Positions 55,965-64,000 of a DNA stretch of 64,000 nucleotides are shown piece after piece. Below the pieces are notes generated by a model that saw nothing but the letters and a program-made list of their open reading frames with translations, had not been told where the DNA came from and searched no databases. The DNA lies in the IMG/VR virus record IMGVR_UViG_3300047319_001547, positions 1 through 64,000 of that record; one strand, written 5' to 3'. Source of the stretch: a virus. The position numbers and the translations under genes were made by a program. The stretch's first letter is position 1. Every line of letters begins with the position of its first letter.

Positions 55965-56251
55965 CCGACCGCGGGCGGCCGTTCCCGGCCGACCCGGACG
56001 CCGTCGAAGACATCCTCGACCGGCTGGTGGTGTGCCGCAGCCTGGACGTCTCGCTGCTGGCTCGGTTCGACGCCGCCGCGCAGGCGCGAACCCGCCTGAG
56101 AATGAAGCTCTCGCTGGCCCGCCACGGCCGGATCCCGCCCTCCTACTGGGATGGGAAGGATGTCGCGGAGATCCGCGCCTACTACCATGAGCTGGTCGCG
56201 ATGATCACCGCCGAGCACGGTGCGCCCGACGTGGAGGACGCTGGTGGCTGA
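55925..56251 (+). CDS. Tail assembly chaperone extension reached by -1 frameshift
   Basis: A frame that has no usable start codon of its own but is entered by slipping one base back at TTTTTTC (55925-55931), after Phe179-Phe180 of the zero-frame protein. It adds about 107 residues (RQLRRVEVGRLTDRG ... RLVVCRSLDVSLLARFDAAAQARTRL ... YWDGKDVAEIRAYYHELVAM). The absence of an ATG, GTG or TTG near its beginning, the heptamer and the location before the tape measure together mirror the lambda G/GT arrangement. Confidence 0.75.
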   Translation, partial: FFRQLRRVEVGRLTDRGRPFPADPDAVEDILDRLVVCRSLDVSLLARFDAAAQARTRLRMKLSLARHGRIPPSYWDGKDVAEIRAYYHELVAMITAEHGAPDVEDAGG

Positions 56252-58214
56252 GCACACGGAAGTAAAAACGAAGCTGACGCTCGACGACGCGGCCAGCACC
56301 GCCCTGCACCACATCCGCGAGGGATTCGCGGACGTCGGCGAGAAGGTCAAGGAGGTCGGGCACGAGCTGGTCTCGATGGCCAAGCAGGCGGCCGCGGTGG
56401 CGATCGGCTTTCAGCTGAGCGGAATGATCGACAGCTTCAAGGAGCTGGGCCACGAGCTCGTCGAGGGGGCGACCCACCTCGAGAATCAGAAGAAGGAGCT
56501 CGCCGGCGTCATCTCGCTCGCCGAGAAGGGTGACATGTCGATGGAGGAGCTCGGCGAGCGTGCCGGGCAGCTCAATGAGAGGTTCGAGATGCTCGGCATC
56601 ACGGCGGGCGTCTCGAAGGACTCGCTGGTCGACATGTTCGAGATGATGGCGAGCCGCTCGACGCGCGGCAGCGCGGCGGCTGCCGACATGGCGGAGCAGA
56701 TGGCGATCGCCGCGCGCGTGCTCCCGGGCGGCGCTGACGCGATGGCGGCGGCGTGGCGCGACCTCGAGTCGGGGATCGTCCGGCCCAAGAACGCGCTCGT
56801 GATGCTGATGCGTCAGACCGGCGTGGCGGCCGGCACCAGCAAGCAGATCGCCAAGGGGCTGAGCGCCCTCTTCACGGCCGGCAAGCAGGAGAAGGCGATG
56901 CAGATGGCAGAGCAGGCCATCAGCCGCATGGCGGAGAAGATGCGCCACGTTCCGCCGACGTTCGAGCAGGTTCTGACGAGCCTGAAGGGCTTCCGCGAGA
57001 TGTTCATCGAGACGATGGGAACGCCGATCCTCCGGCAGATCGTCCCGCAGTTCGAGCGCCTCAAGCAGTACCTGATCGGCCACCGCGAGGAGATCGAGAA
57101 GCTTGCCCACACGATGGGGGAGAAGGTCGGCGAGTGGGTGTCGCGCGCGGCCGAGATGATCCGCGACGCCTTCATGTACCTGCAGTCTCATTCGCAGGAG
57201 ATCTTCGAAGCGCTCGAGGGCGGAGCGAAAGCCATCAAGGACGCAGTGTCTTTCATGGTGACGCACCGGCAGCTTCTGCTGGGGCTGGCGGCGGCGAACT
57301 TCGTGGGCGGCGCGGTCGGGGGCGAGGGCGGGAAGGCCGCCAAGCTGGCGGGGTCGCTGCCGCAGATCGGCACCGCGCTCGGCGAAGGACTCAAGAAGGC
57401 GCTGAATCAGAAGACGTTCGGGGTCCAGATGGGACTCGGCGGGATGGCGCTCGGCGCGGGCGCCGGCATCGCGGCCGTGGCGGCCTGGCGGGGCGCGTTC
57501 GAGCAGGCGGCAGTGCTCGAGAAGGAGAGCGGCCTGACGACCCTCCAGACGATGAAGCACCTGCTTCACATCGGGGGCGGACTGTCGACCGCCAGCAACC
57601 GCATCATGAACTTCGGCTCTGTGCTGGGGAGGTTCGCCGAGGACTCCGCCAACATCGACGCGTCGGGCGACGACCTCGAGCAGCTGGCGGACAAGATCGG
57701 GCGCCTGGGGCGCGCGGCCGTCGCGGCGGGCGACATGACCCAGGAGGCGCTCGACAAGACGATGCGCGCCACCAACGAGCGGCTCGAGACCGAGACGAAG
57801 CTGCGGGGGGCTCTCGACCAGATGAGGGACTCGAACGTCGAGGCGGCCAGCGGGCCGCTCGGCAGCATCGATCCGATGCACCACTACATGGAGGCGTTCG
57901 CGGCCGCGAACGAGGGGCACGCCAAGGAGGCGGTCCTTCAGGCGCACCGCATGAGCGACGCGATGCGGATCGCCATCGCGGGCCCGATGGGGACGATCGA
58001 CGACGCCATCAAGAAGCTTCAGGCATACGCGACGGGCAAAACTGATGGGGAATTCAAGCCGCCGCAGATCAACTTCGGCCCGACGACGATGAACATCAAG
58101 CAGGATTTCAGAGACCAGGATCCCGACAGGATCGCGATCGTCTTCCGGAAGGACATCGCGAAGAACGCAGCGAGCCGCGTGAGCGCCCGCACCGCGACTC
58201 CGTTCGGCTACTGA
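56244..58214 (+). CDS. Tape measure protein
   Basis: 656 residues from GTG 56244, overlapping the chaperone extension. Long helical protein with amphipathic and hydrophobic segments (VSMAKQAAAVAIGFQLSGMID; LLLGLAAANFVGGAVGGEGG; GAGAGIAAVAAWRGAF) and a MEELGERAGQLNERFEML motif region. It sets tail length and guides DNA ejection. Modest length suggests a tail on the short side, by the usual rough proportionality. Confidence 0.8.
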   Translation: MAEHTEVKTKLTLDDAASTALHHIREGFADVGEKVKEVGHELVSMAKQAAAVAIGFQLSGMIDSFKELGHELVEGATHLENQKKELAGVISLAEKGDMSMEELGERAGQLNERFEMLGITAGVSKDSLVDMFEMMASRSTRGSAAAADMAEQMAIAARVLPGGADAMAAAWRDLESGIVRPKNALVMLMRQTGVAAGTSKQIAKGLSALFTAGKQEKAMQMAEQAISRMAEKMRHVPPTFEQVLTSLKGFREMFIETMGTPILRQIVPQFERLKQYLIGHREEIEKLAHTMGEKVGEWVSRAAEMIRDAFMYLQSHSQEIFEALEGGAKAIKDAVSFMVTHRQLLLGLAAANFVGGAVGGEGGKAAKLAGSLPQIGTALGEGLKKALNQKTFGVQMGLGGMALGAGAGIAAVAAWRGAFEQAAVLEKESGLTTLQTMKHLLHIGGGLSTASNRIMNFGSVLGRFAEDSANIDASGDDLEQLADKIGRLGRAAVAAGDMTQEALDKTMRATNERLETETKLRGALDQMRDSNVEAASGPLGSIDPMHHYMEAFAAANEGHAKEAVLQAHRMSDAMRIAIAGPMGTIDDAIKKLQAYATGKTDGEFKPPQINFGPTTMNIKQDFRDQDPDRIAIVFRKDIAKNAASRVSARTATPFGY

Positions 58215-58253
58215 GTGTTCGCGCCCGCCCGGCGGCGCTGCTAGACAGGCTGA

Positions 58254-58478
58254 ATGACGACCGTCGACAACACGCAGCTGGCAGCCCTCGTTTCCGACTT
58301 CGAATCCAAGGAGCAGGCGCTCTCAGACGCGTCCGACTCCGACGGCGCTGCCCAGAAGGCGCTCGCCGACGCGACCGCGGCCGCAGCTGCGACGCTGGCG
58401 GCCAAGAGCGCGGCTCACGACGCCCTGGTGGCGTCCGGCAACGCTCTCGTCAGCTTCGTCCACACCGTCGCGTCCTGA
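58254..58478 (+). CDS. Small Ala-rich helical protein
   Basis: 74 residues, ATG preceded by a weak TAGACA at 6 nt. Ala, Asp and Ser-rich, one long helix (KALADATAAAAATLAAKSAAHDAL). It may be a small coiled coil of the tail. Palindrome copy 16 starts right after its stop. Confidence 0.5.
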   Translation: MTTVDNTQLAALVSDFESKEQALSDASDSDGAAQKALADATAAAAATLAAKSAAHDALVASGNALVSFVHTVAS

Positions 58479-58481
58479 CGC

Positions 58482-58497
58482 TGGAACTCGAGTTCCA
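58482..58497. repeat. 16-bp palindrome, copy 16
   Basis: TGGAACTCGAGTTCCA, intergenic, 3 bp after a stop and 60 bp before ATG 58558. Confidence 0.95.
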
Positions 58498-58557
58498 GGT
58501 CGTTTGCGGGGCTCGATCCCGCCTGTTACGACGGAAAGTGCGAAGGAGCTCCGGCAG

Positions 58558-58884
58558 ATGGCTTTTCCCAAGCTGAACAAGTTCGTCAAGGCGAAGAAGG
58601 GCGGAAAGCCGCCGCCCGCCAAGGCTCCTCCCTCCGGTTCCCCGTCGGGCTCGCCGTCGATGAGCGCCTCCAGCGCTTCCGCGGCTCCCCCCAGCGCGGC
58701 CCCGCCGTCTGCCTCACCCGCGTCCGGATCGGCGTCGACCATGAGCGCGTCTCCGGGGTCGTCCGGATCCGGATCGGCGTCGACCATGAGCGGATCGTCC
58801 GCGTCGACTGTCGGCGGGACGTCGAAGTCCAAGGCTCCGAACCCCCTCTCGGTTTGGGTGAACAAGAACAAGAAGGCGCGCTGA
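58558..58884 (+). CDS. Ser/Pro/Ala/Gly-rich low-complexity protein
   Basis: 108 residues, ATG 10 nt after AAGGAG. Basic N-terminus (LNKFVKAKKGGKPPPAKAPP), a repetitive centre in which SGSASTMS recurs, and a basic C-terminus. Probably disordered. Sits in the baseplate block; function unknown. Confidence 0.5.
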   Translation: MAFPKLNKFVKAKKGGKPPPAKAPPSGSPSGSPSMSASSASAAPPSAAPPSASPASGSASTMSASPGSSGSGSASTMSGSSASTVGGTSKSKAPNPLSVWVNKNKKAR

Positions 58885-58912
58885 CGGGGCGTTCCCCCCG
58901 GGGGAGGCTCCG

Positions 58913-60166
58913 TTGAGTTACTCAAGCGCCATCGTCATCGAGGAGCTCGACTCCAATCAGAAGCCCCTGAGGGTTCTGGAGCTCCGCGGACCCGGGCTGC
59001 CCAAGCAGGGGGCCAACTGGGGCGGCGAGAGCGTCGTGCCGACGACGTGGCTGCCCGGCAACCCGGACGACGCCACCCAGCAGGTGCTGGTCTCGAAGGA
59101 GATCCCGACCCGCTGGGAGGGGATGTGGCATCTCACGATGCTGAACCGGACCCCCTGCAGGCTCCGGGATCCGTCCGGCCTGGCGGGCATCAGCCCGCAG
59201 GAGGCGCAGGACGTCACGTCGCCGAAGCTCTTGGTCGACACCATCGAGGACATGCGCCGCAAGGGGCGGCTGATTCGCGTCACCTGGGCGGTGAACTCGA
59301 GCGACCTGGACGCGCAGTCGATCTCGCGGCTCGGCCGCATGACGCGCGCCGACTTCAAGTACAAGCGCCACGTCGACATCGACTGGGAGATCGAGTGGAC
59401 CTGGAAGTCGCGCGGCACGACGCAGACGCGCGTGACGTCGACCCGCGACGACAACGTGCCGAGCGCCGCGACGGCAGTTCAAGCAGCCATCGCTGCCGCC
59501 GTCACGGCAGCAAATTCTAAGATTCTGAGCGTGAATAGTGAAATCCGGGCGAGCGCATCCCAATTCACCCTGGGTCAGCTCGAAGTATTTGCCGATGCGC
59601 CGCGCGCTTTCGTGCAAATACTTCTCGGGAATCTGTCGCGGTTCGTGAATCGGTTCGACGAGGTCGGTCGTCTGCTTATTCAGGTGAAGTCGATTCCTCT
59701 GCAGATCGCAAACGAAGCGGTCCAATTTGCACGCAACACCGTCGATGTCGGGAATCAATTCGTCGACGACATCTCGGGAGTACCGGCCGAGCAGACGACG
59801 CTATCCAACAACACGACCGATCTTCTTCGTTCGTTCTGTTATTTCGCGCACATCGACGACGCGACTCAAACGGTCAACCGACGTGCGGCCGAGATGCAGA
59901 TGCAGCTGCGTCAGACGCTGTCGACCAACCCCGGACGCGGCGCGCCGTCGATTCGAGAGACGTCCGCCACGCAGGCGCGTGACATCATCACGATCCGCGT
60001 CGTCAAGAAGGGTGACACCCCGCAGTCGCTCTCGATGCTGTTCTACGGCACGCCCGACCGCGACGTCGACATCCTGCGGGCCAACCGACTGCCGCTCTAT
60101 CAGCCGTCGTTCGACGCCGGGTCGCTAGTCGTCATCCCGGTCGTCTCGACCTCTAAGAAGATCTGA
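58913..60166 (+). CDS. LysM-containing baseplate protein
   Basis: 417 residues, TTG start preceded by GGGGGAGG. The C-terminal 55 residues (VVKKGDTPQSLSMLFYGTPDRDVDILRANRL ... AGSLVVIPV) form a LysM-like module, as in baseplate wedge/hub proteins that ring the spike. Residues 1-190 are beta-rich. Bases about 59505-59870 are clearly less GC-rich and use rarer codons (AAT, ATT, TTT), suggesting an inserted or recently exchanged middle segment. Confidence 0.7.
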   Translation: MSYSSAIVIEELDSNQKPLRVLELRGPGLPKQGANWGGESVVPTTWLPGNPDDATQQVLVSKEIPTRWEGMWHLTMLNRTPCRLRDPSGLAGISPQEAQDVTSPKLLVDTIEDMRRKGRLIRVTWAVNSSDLDAQSISRLGRMTRADFKYKRHVDIDWEIEWTWKSRGTTQTRVTSTRDDNVPSAATAVQAAIAAAVTAANSKILSVNSEIRASASQFTLGQLEVFADAPRAFVQILLGNLSRFVNRFDEVGRLLIQVKSIPLQIANEAVQFARNTVDVGNQFVDDISGVPAEQTTLSNNTTDLLRSFCYFAHIDDATQTVNRRAAEMQMQLRQTLSTNPGRGAPSIRETSATQARDIITIRVVKKGDTPQSLSMLFYGTPDRDVDILRANRLPLYQPSFDAGSLVVIPVVSTSKKI

Positions 60167-61875
60167 TGCCCCAGCCGGAGCAGACCTATTGGCCCAGCGC
60201 GCTAGTGCGCCTGATCGTGCGGTTCGACGAGTTCGGATCAACCGCCGTCCAGCAGCAGTCCCCGAAGAAGCCGTCGACGGTGCTGAGGGGCATCAAGGAC
60301 AGCCGTCAGCCGCTCGTCGCGCAGCTCGACCACACCAACCCGGGGGTGACGCGCATCCTGCTGGTGCCGGCGGGCGGGACGGCGCCGCCGGGCGGCCCCC
60401 AGGGGCAGACGGGGTCGAGCGATCTCCTGACCTGGACGGTTGCGGGCATCATCCCGAAGCGCGCCAGCTGGTCTCAGAACGGCATCCGGGTCGCCGACAC
60501 CCTCTCGGCGACGCTGAAGTTCATCGACTGCCCGATCGATCCGCGGACCATCCGGTCGTGCGCGATCGAGTACTACAGCGGGACCGTGACGGGCGACCAG
60601 TACGCGCGCGGGGTCGCGGGCGAGACCCGGACCCCGAAGGGTCAGACGGCCGCCAAGCAGTCGCTGAACGTCATCCCGGAGACGTGGGTGGACGACTCCG
60701 GCCGGCAGCGCACGAATCAGCGCTTTCAGGGATTCGTCGACAAGTGGACGGTCGACTGGGACGAGAACGAGGAGCCGATCATTCAGCTCGAGTGCCGCGA
60801 CAACACGCAGCTGCTGATCGACACCGAGGCGCCGTCTGCGCTGACGATCTCGCCCAAGAAGACGATCGACCATGCGATCGCCGACTACCTGGCGAACTTC
60901 CCGACATTCAGCGGTCTGGCGGTCGAGTATCGTCCGACCGGCGCGACTCCTCCGACGCTCGGCGGCGCGCTGGCCGGCACCGCATTTCAGCCTCACCTGG
61001 GGCCCGCGCCCGCGAAGGGGGGCGGAGCGTCGGCGGGCGAGAAGCTGTCGGTGTGGGACTACCTGACGGACGTCTGCGGAGCTCTCGGGCACAACATCCG
61101 GGTCGAGGGGACGACGATCGTCATCGAGCAGGTCTCGACGCTGCTCTCCAACAAGGCGGCGCGCCGCGCTGACGATCCCTTCCAGGGCCGGACGGTCGAC
61201 GGCGTGCCGTTCACCTATCGGCGCTTCATCTGGGGCCGCAACCTCAAGAAGCTGCAGATCTCGCGCAATTACTCGAAGCACGCGCCGACCTGCATCGAGG
61301 TGAGGAGCTACAGCACGCGTCGCAAAAAGACGCTGGTGGTGCGGTTTCCCGACCCTCAGACGCAGCGCGCGCTCCTTCAGGCGCACGCGCTCCCGGGCAA
61401 CGGCGGGACCGACCAGAAGTGGCTGGTCCTGAAGGTCCGGGGCATCGAAGACAAGGCGACCCTGACGGTGATCGCGCAGAACGCCTACCAGTCGATCGGC
61501 CGCAACGAGTTCGGCATCCAGCTCGAGACGCCGAACCTCGCGAGCTTCGGCGGCGACAGCTTGGATCCGGACGTGCTCGACATGCTGGTGGGCGACACGT
61601 TCGAGGTGCTGGTGGCGCGCGACCAGGAGACGGACGCGATGAGCGGCACCGAGGACGACCTGCTGGCGCGCGGCACCGAGCTGATGAGATCTCTGGGGTT
61701 CGACGAGGGGTTCTCGGCCGCCTACTCGAACGCCTACACGTCGGCCGGGTTCCTGACGACGTTCCGGGTGCGCCAGATGACGCAGGAGTGGGACGCCGAG
61801 GAGGGACTCAACATCGCGATCCACGGCGTGAATTATCTGGAAGTCCGGGTCGATCAACCGTTCGCGGGGTCCTGA
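60166..61875 (+). CDS. Baseplate hub protein (gpD/gp27-like)
   Basis: 569 residues, ATG overlapping the upstream stop. Contains ADTLSATLKFIDCPIDPRTI, FQGFVDKWTVDWDENEEPIIQLECRDNTQLLIDTEAP, KLSVWDYLTDVCGALGHNIRVEGTTIVIE and RNLKKLQISRNYSKHAPTCIEVRSY, which is the order of subdomains in P2 gpD-like hub proteins. Followed at once by the spike gene. It forms the trimeric hub at the tail tip. Confidence 0.75.
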   Translation: MPQPEQTYWPSALVRLIVRFDEFGSTAVQQQSPKKPSTVLRGIKDSRQPLVAQLDHTNPGVTRILLVPAGGTAPPGGPQGQTGSSDLLTWTVAGIIPKRASWSQNGIRVADTLSATLKFIDCPIDPRTIRSCAIEYYSGTVTGDQYARGVAGETRTPKGQTAAKQSLNVIPETWVDDSGRQRTNQRFQGFVDKWTVDWDENEEPIIQLECRDNTQLLIDTEAPSALTISPKKTIDHAIADYLANFPTFSGLAVEYRPTGATPPTLGGALAGTAFQPHLGPAPAKGGGASAGEKLSVWDYLTDVCGALGHNIRVEGTTIVIEQVSTLLSNKAARRADDPFQGRTVDGVPFTYRRFIWGRNLKKLQISRNYSKHAPTCIEVRSYSTRRKKTLVVRFPDPQTQRALLQAHALPGNGGTDQKWLVLKVRGIEDKATLTVIAQNAYQSIGRNEFGIQLETPNLASFGGDSLDPDVLDMLVGDTFEVLVARDQETDAMSGTEDDLLARGTELMRSLGFDEGFSAAYSNAYTSAGFLTTFRVRQMTQEWDAEEGLNIAIHGVNYLEVRVDQPFAGS

Positions 61876-62825
61876 TGTTCAGCGCGTTCGATCACACGAC
61901 GGCAGGCTCCGCGTACGCGCGCCCCGGGATGGACACCCGCCAGTGGTGCAGCCACGGGACGGTCGCGCCCGAGACGGCCGACCAGAAGAGCGTGACCTTC
62001 ACCAAGGAGTACGGGCCGCTGGTGAACGTGACGCTTCATCCGAGCGGCACGCCGTGCGTCTGCCGGGTCGCCCACGAGGTCGCCGGAAATGGCGAGGGGG
62101 AGTGGTTTCCCTTCATAGCGGGCGACGAGGTGATCGTTCTGATTCCGGAGGGGGACGAGTCGGCGGGCTGCGTGATCGTCGGCCGCCTCAATCAGGAGAT
62201 CGACCAGTGGCCGCAGACGGTCGCCGGCCAGGACGCCACCAAGAACAACTTCGGGTTCCGGCGGCTGCGCGTCCCCTACATCATCGAGACCGCGTCCGGC
62301 TGGATGGTGCGGCACGCCACCACGGGGGCGTTCTTCGGCTTCTCGCCAGAAGGCGCGCTGACGTTCTCGAATTCTGACAAGGCGTTCTTCGCGATCCGGC
62401 CCGACTTCATCGGAATGCAGAACGGCGACGCCGACGTGCTGCTGCAGATCGACGTCTCGGCCAAGCAGATCGTCGCGGAGGCGGCCGGCACCAAGATGGT
62501 GCTGGACGCGCTGAAGTCGAGCATCTACACGCTCGGCACCATCGAGCTCGGCACCGCCGGCAATCAGGCGAGCGAACACGCCACCAGCATCGAGAGCGTC
62601 ATCCTGCTGATTCAGGCGCTGTTCGCCGCGATCGGTGTGGCGAGTCCGGGTCCGCTGACGGGAGCAGCGCTGGCGGCTCTCGTTCTGCCTCAGATGAACC
62701 TCGCGCTTCCCGCGTCCGCCATCCTCCCCATCGCGCCCTACACGGCGGCTCTCACGACCGCGCTGTCGATTCCCAAGGTGCCGGGCGTGACGCCGGGCGT
62801 CGCAGCACCGGGGTTGAAGATATGA
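61875..62825 (+). CDS. Baseplate spike protein (gpV/gp5-like)
   Basis: 316 residues, ATG overlapping the hub stop. The OB-fold region GPLVNVTLHPSGTPCVCRVAHEVAGNGEGEWFPFIAGDEVIVLIPEGDESAGCVIVGRLNQ is typical of gpV/gp5 spikes, followed by beta repeats ending in an Ala/Leu/Pro-rich helical tail. No lysozyme domain. The spike punctures the outer cell layer on contraction. Confidence 0.75.
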   Translation: MFSAFDHTTAGSAYARPGMDTRQWCSHGTVAPETADQKSVTFTKEYGPLVNVTLHPSGTPCVCRVAHEVAGNGEGEWFPFIAGDEVIVLIPEGDESAGCVIVGRLNQEIDQWPQTVAGQDATKNNFGFRRLRVPYIIETASGWMVRHATTGAFFGFSPEGALTFSNSDKAFFAIRPDFIGMQNGDADVLLQIDVSAKQIVAEAAGTKMVLDALKSSIYTLGTIELGTAGNQASEHATSIESVILLIQALFAAIGVASPGPLTGAALAALVLPQMNLALPASAILPIAPYTAALTTALSIPKVPGVTPGVAAPGLKI

Positions 62826-63256
62826 GCCTCCCGATCCCCGACGGACCGCCGCTGGCGGTGCAGCAGGCGCAGGCGGCAGCCGCGACGTTTCCGCAGGCTC
62901 CCGTCGATCCGACCGCGGTGCTGCTTCTGGCCGACCAGACGATCGATCTGAACGCCATACTCGATCAGGCGGGAGCGAGCGCGATTGCAGGCGGCGGGAC
63001 GTTCAACGTTGGCACCATCAGCACGCCGCATTTTCCCCCGTTCTGCGGCTTCAAGCTTCCGTTCCTGCTGTTCGGTTTCTCGTTCAATGTCCCCGAGTTT
63101 GATTTTCCGCCGAAGCTTCCGGTCTTCCGGCTGTCGATCGGCATCAACTGCCTGCTGTCGAACCCGGTCAACATCTCGGCCGGGGTGGCGTACGGGGGCG
63201 GGCGGGTATCGACGTCGGATCCGGATCCCGATCTCGCGCTCGACCAGGCATCCTGA
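62822..63256 (+). CDS. Baseplate-associated hypothetical protein
   Basis: 144 residues, ATGA overlap start. After an Ala/Pro-rich N-terminus it has an aromatic region FPPFCGFKLPFLLFGFSFNVPEFDFPPKLPVFRL rich in Phe and Pro, which could form the tip or cap of the spike. Position after the spike gene supports a baseplate role. Confidence 0.5.
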   Translation: MSLPIPDGPPLAVQQAQAAAATFPQAPVDPTAVLLLADQTIDLNAILDQAGASAIAGGGTFNVGTISTPHFPPFCGFKLPFLLFGFSFNVPEFDFPPKLPVFRLSIGINCLLSNPVNISAGVAYGGGRVSTSDPDPDLALDQAS

Positions 63257-63268
63257 GAGACTTCCATC

Positions 63269-64000
63269 ATGCCGTGCGGATGGGGCGCAGGAGAATGGGG
63301 AGGGAGCGCCTGGGGTGGTATCTGTCTACCTACCGTGGCCGGCATGACGATCACGTCGGCGCTGGCGATCTCCGAGAACGTCATCCGGGTCACCTTCAGC
63401 GAGCAGCCGTTCTTCTCGACTCTCCTCGAGCCCGACGATGCGTCGTCGGGGCGCCACTACATCGTGACGCCGATCGCCGGCACGGTGGGGCTGGACGGCA
63501 ACCCGGTCAGGAGCGTCACGGCCCTGTACGCCACGCAGGATCCGAGCGACCCGACGGGGTCGACGCTGGACGTAGTGCTGGACCGGCCGATGACGCCCGC
63601 TCCCGCGCAGTACCAGATCGAGATCGTCGGCACGACGGACTTCACGACCCGCTCGCCGTCCGTGCCGGATCCGACCTTTCTGACCTTCACGAGCGTCTTC
63701 AAGCAGGTGGCGCGCCCGCAGCTCGACGCGGCCGCGCCATCGCGCGACATCGGCAACCCGCAGACCGCGGGCGCGCTGCTGGACCCGCTGCCGGTGACCT
63801 CCAATCCGCTGGCGCTCGGAACCTTCAACGCAGACGACACGGGCGATTACTCGTTCGACCAGGGGCTGGTCAGCTACAAGAAGCGGGTGCTGCGGCGCGG
63901 CATCACGACCCCGAACGGGTTCGCCCACCTGCCCGGCTACGGGGTGGGGATCCCCGGCTACGGGAAGAAGCTCGCCAGCCCGGCGACGCGCGAGAAGATC
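63269..64000 (+). CDS. Baseplate protein, 5' part (cut by window edge)
   Basis: An open frame from ATG 63269 to the window end, 244 residues visible. Trp/Gly-rich start (CGWGAGEWGGSAWGG), then an Ig-like beta domain (TITSALAISENVIRVTFSEQP) and another strand-rich section ending GYGKKLASPATREKI. The last 50 residues (DYSFDQGLVSYKKRVLRRGITTPNGFAHLPGYG) recall gp25/gpW-like baseplate proteins. Assignment rests on position and this pattern. Confidence 0.55.
   Translation, partial: MPCGWGAGEWGGSAWGGICLPTVAGMTITSALAISENVIRVTFSEQPFFSTLLEPDDASSGRHYIVTPIAGTVGLDGNPVRSVTALYATQDPSDPTGSTLDVVLDRPMTPAPAQYQIEIVGTTDFTTRSPSVPDPTFLTFTSVFKQVARPQLDAAAPSRDIGNPQTAGALLDPLPVTSNPLALGTFNADDTGDYSFDQGLVSYKKRVLRRGITTPNGFAHLPGYGVGIPGYGKKLASPATREKI

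Noticed and set aside
446-58497. The 16 palindromes as a CRISPR array or transposon ends
   Set aside because: Spacing is kilobases and irregular, no spacers or cas genes lie nearby, and no paired copies bracket a transposase.
446-58497. The palindromes as rho-independent terminators
   Set aside because: None is followed by a T-run, the core has no loop, and several copies lie in frame inside genes or upstream of starts. Real terminators with T-runs exist separately at 43384, 44378 and 46047.
446-58497. LexA/SOS boxes (GAAC-N4-GTTC)
   Set aside because: The palindrome contains GAACTCGAGTTC, which fits the Gram-positive SOS core, but all 16 copies are identical over 16 bp including the N4 and flanks. 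That is much stricter than an SOS box, and many lie inside genes. Kept only as a remote alternative.
446-58497. Restriction-site artefact (XhoI CTCGAG in every copy)
   Set aside because: CTCGAG is also common outside the palindromes (for example at 1291, 16437 and 59294), and the genes run smoothly through and around the repeats. No sign of linker insertion during cloning or assembly.
1-64000. tRNA genes, integrase or attachment sites
   Set aside because: No cloverleaf with a TTCRA arm, no tyrosine or serine recombinase motifs and no att-like direct repeats were recognised by reading.

Overview
The window is a 64-kb piece of a high-GC tailed-phage genome (class Caudoviricetes, contractile-tail myovirus plan), cut at both ends: it opens inside a DNA methyltransferase gene and closes inside a baseplate gene. 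Evidence for a myovirus is direct: large terminase, SPP1-type portal, Mu F-like head protein, scaffold, major capsid protein, a very long tail sheath, tail tube, frameshifted tail assembly chaperones, tape measure, LysM-type, hub and spike baseplate proteins in canonical order. The host cannot be read directly. Several putative lipoproteins, and a small sigma-region-4-like regulator of a type I associate with Myxococcota/Deltaproteobacteria, point one way. The many promoters of form TANNNT followed by 6-7 nt and ATG, which imply leaderless mRNAs, are a habit best known from Actinobacteria and Deinococcota. No integrase, tRNA or CRISPR array was seen.

Layout. 1-10 kb: methyltransferase end, many short co-oriented genes with GTGA/ATGA overlaps, a probable small terminase (3027) and the large terminase (6442). 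10.4-18.1 kb: first fibre/adhesin block, with two proteins sharing an N-terminal module, a secreted fibre-like protein and an 1184-residue fibre. 18.1-29.8 kb: accessory genes including a cupin, GH25 lysozyme, ParB-fold protein, two metzincin-type zinc protease lipoproteins, HNH nuclease, DUF7768-like protein, sigma4-like regulator and DUF932 protein. 29.8-31.6 kb, minus strand: metallophosphoesterase and zincin-like protein. 31.7-38.1 kb: second fibre block, with a Gly/Ala/Ser-rich protein, a BppU-like protein and a papain-like protease. 38.1-49.4 kb: portal, head and connector genes, interrupted by a minus-strand lipoprotein pair at 46.1-46.5 kb. 49.4-64 kb: tail and baseplate, interrupted by an HNH gene and a four-gene minus-strand cassette carrying an RNA ligase-like protein.

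The most striking signal is a perfect 16-bp palindrome, TGGAACTCGAGTTCCA, present 16 times across the window, at gene boundaries, in short promoters and sometimes inside genes, where it is read in all three possible frames. One copy supplies the -35 element of a leaderless promoter at exact 17-bp spacing. A second 16-bp palindrome family, TRGACAAGCTTGTCYA, sits in the same place in three further leaderless promoters. Together they look like a genome-wide regulatory network resembling, but not homologous in sequence to, the stoperators of cluster A mycobacteriophages.
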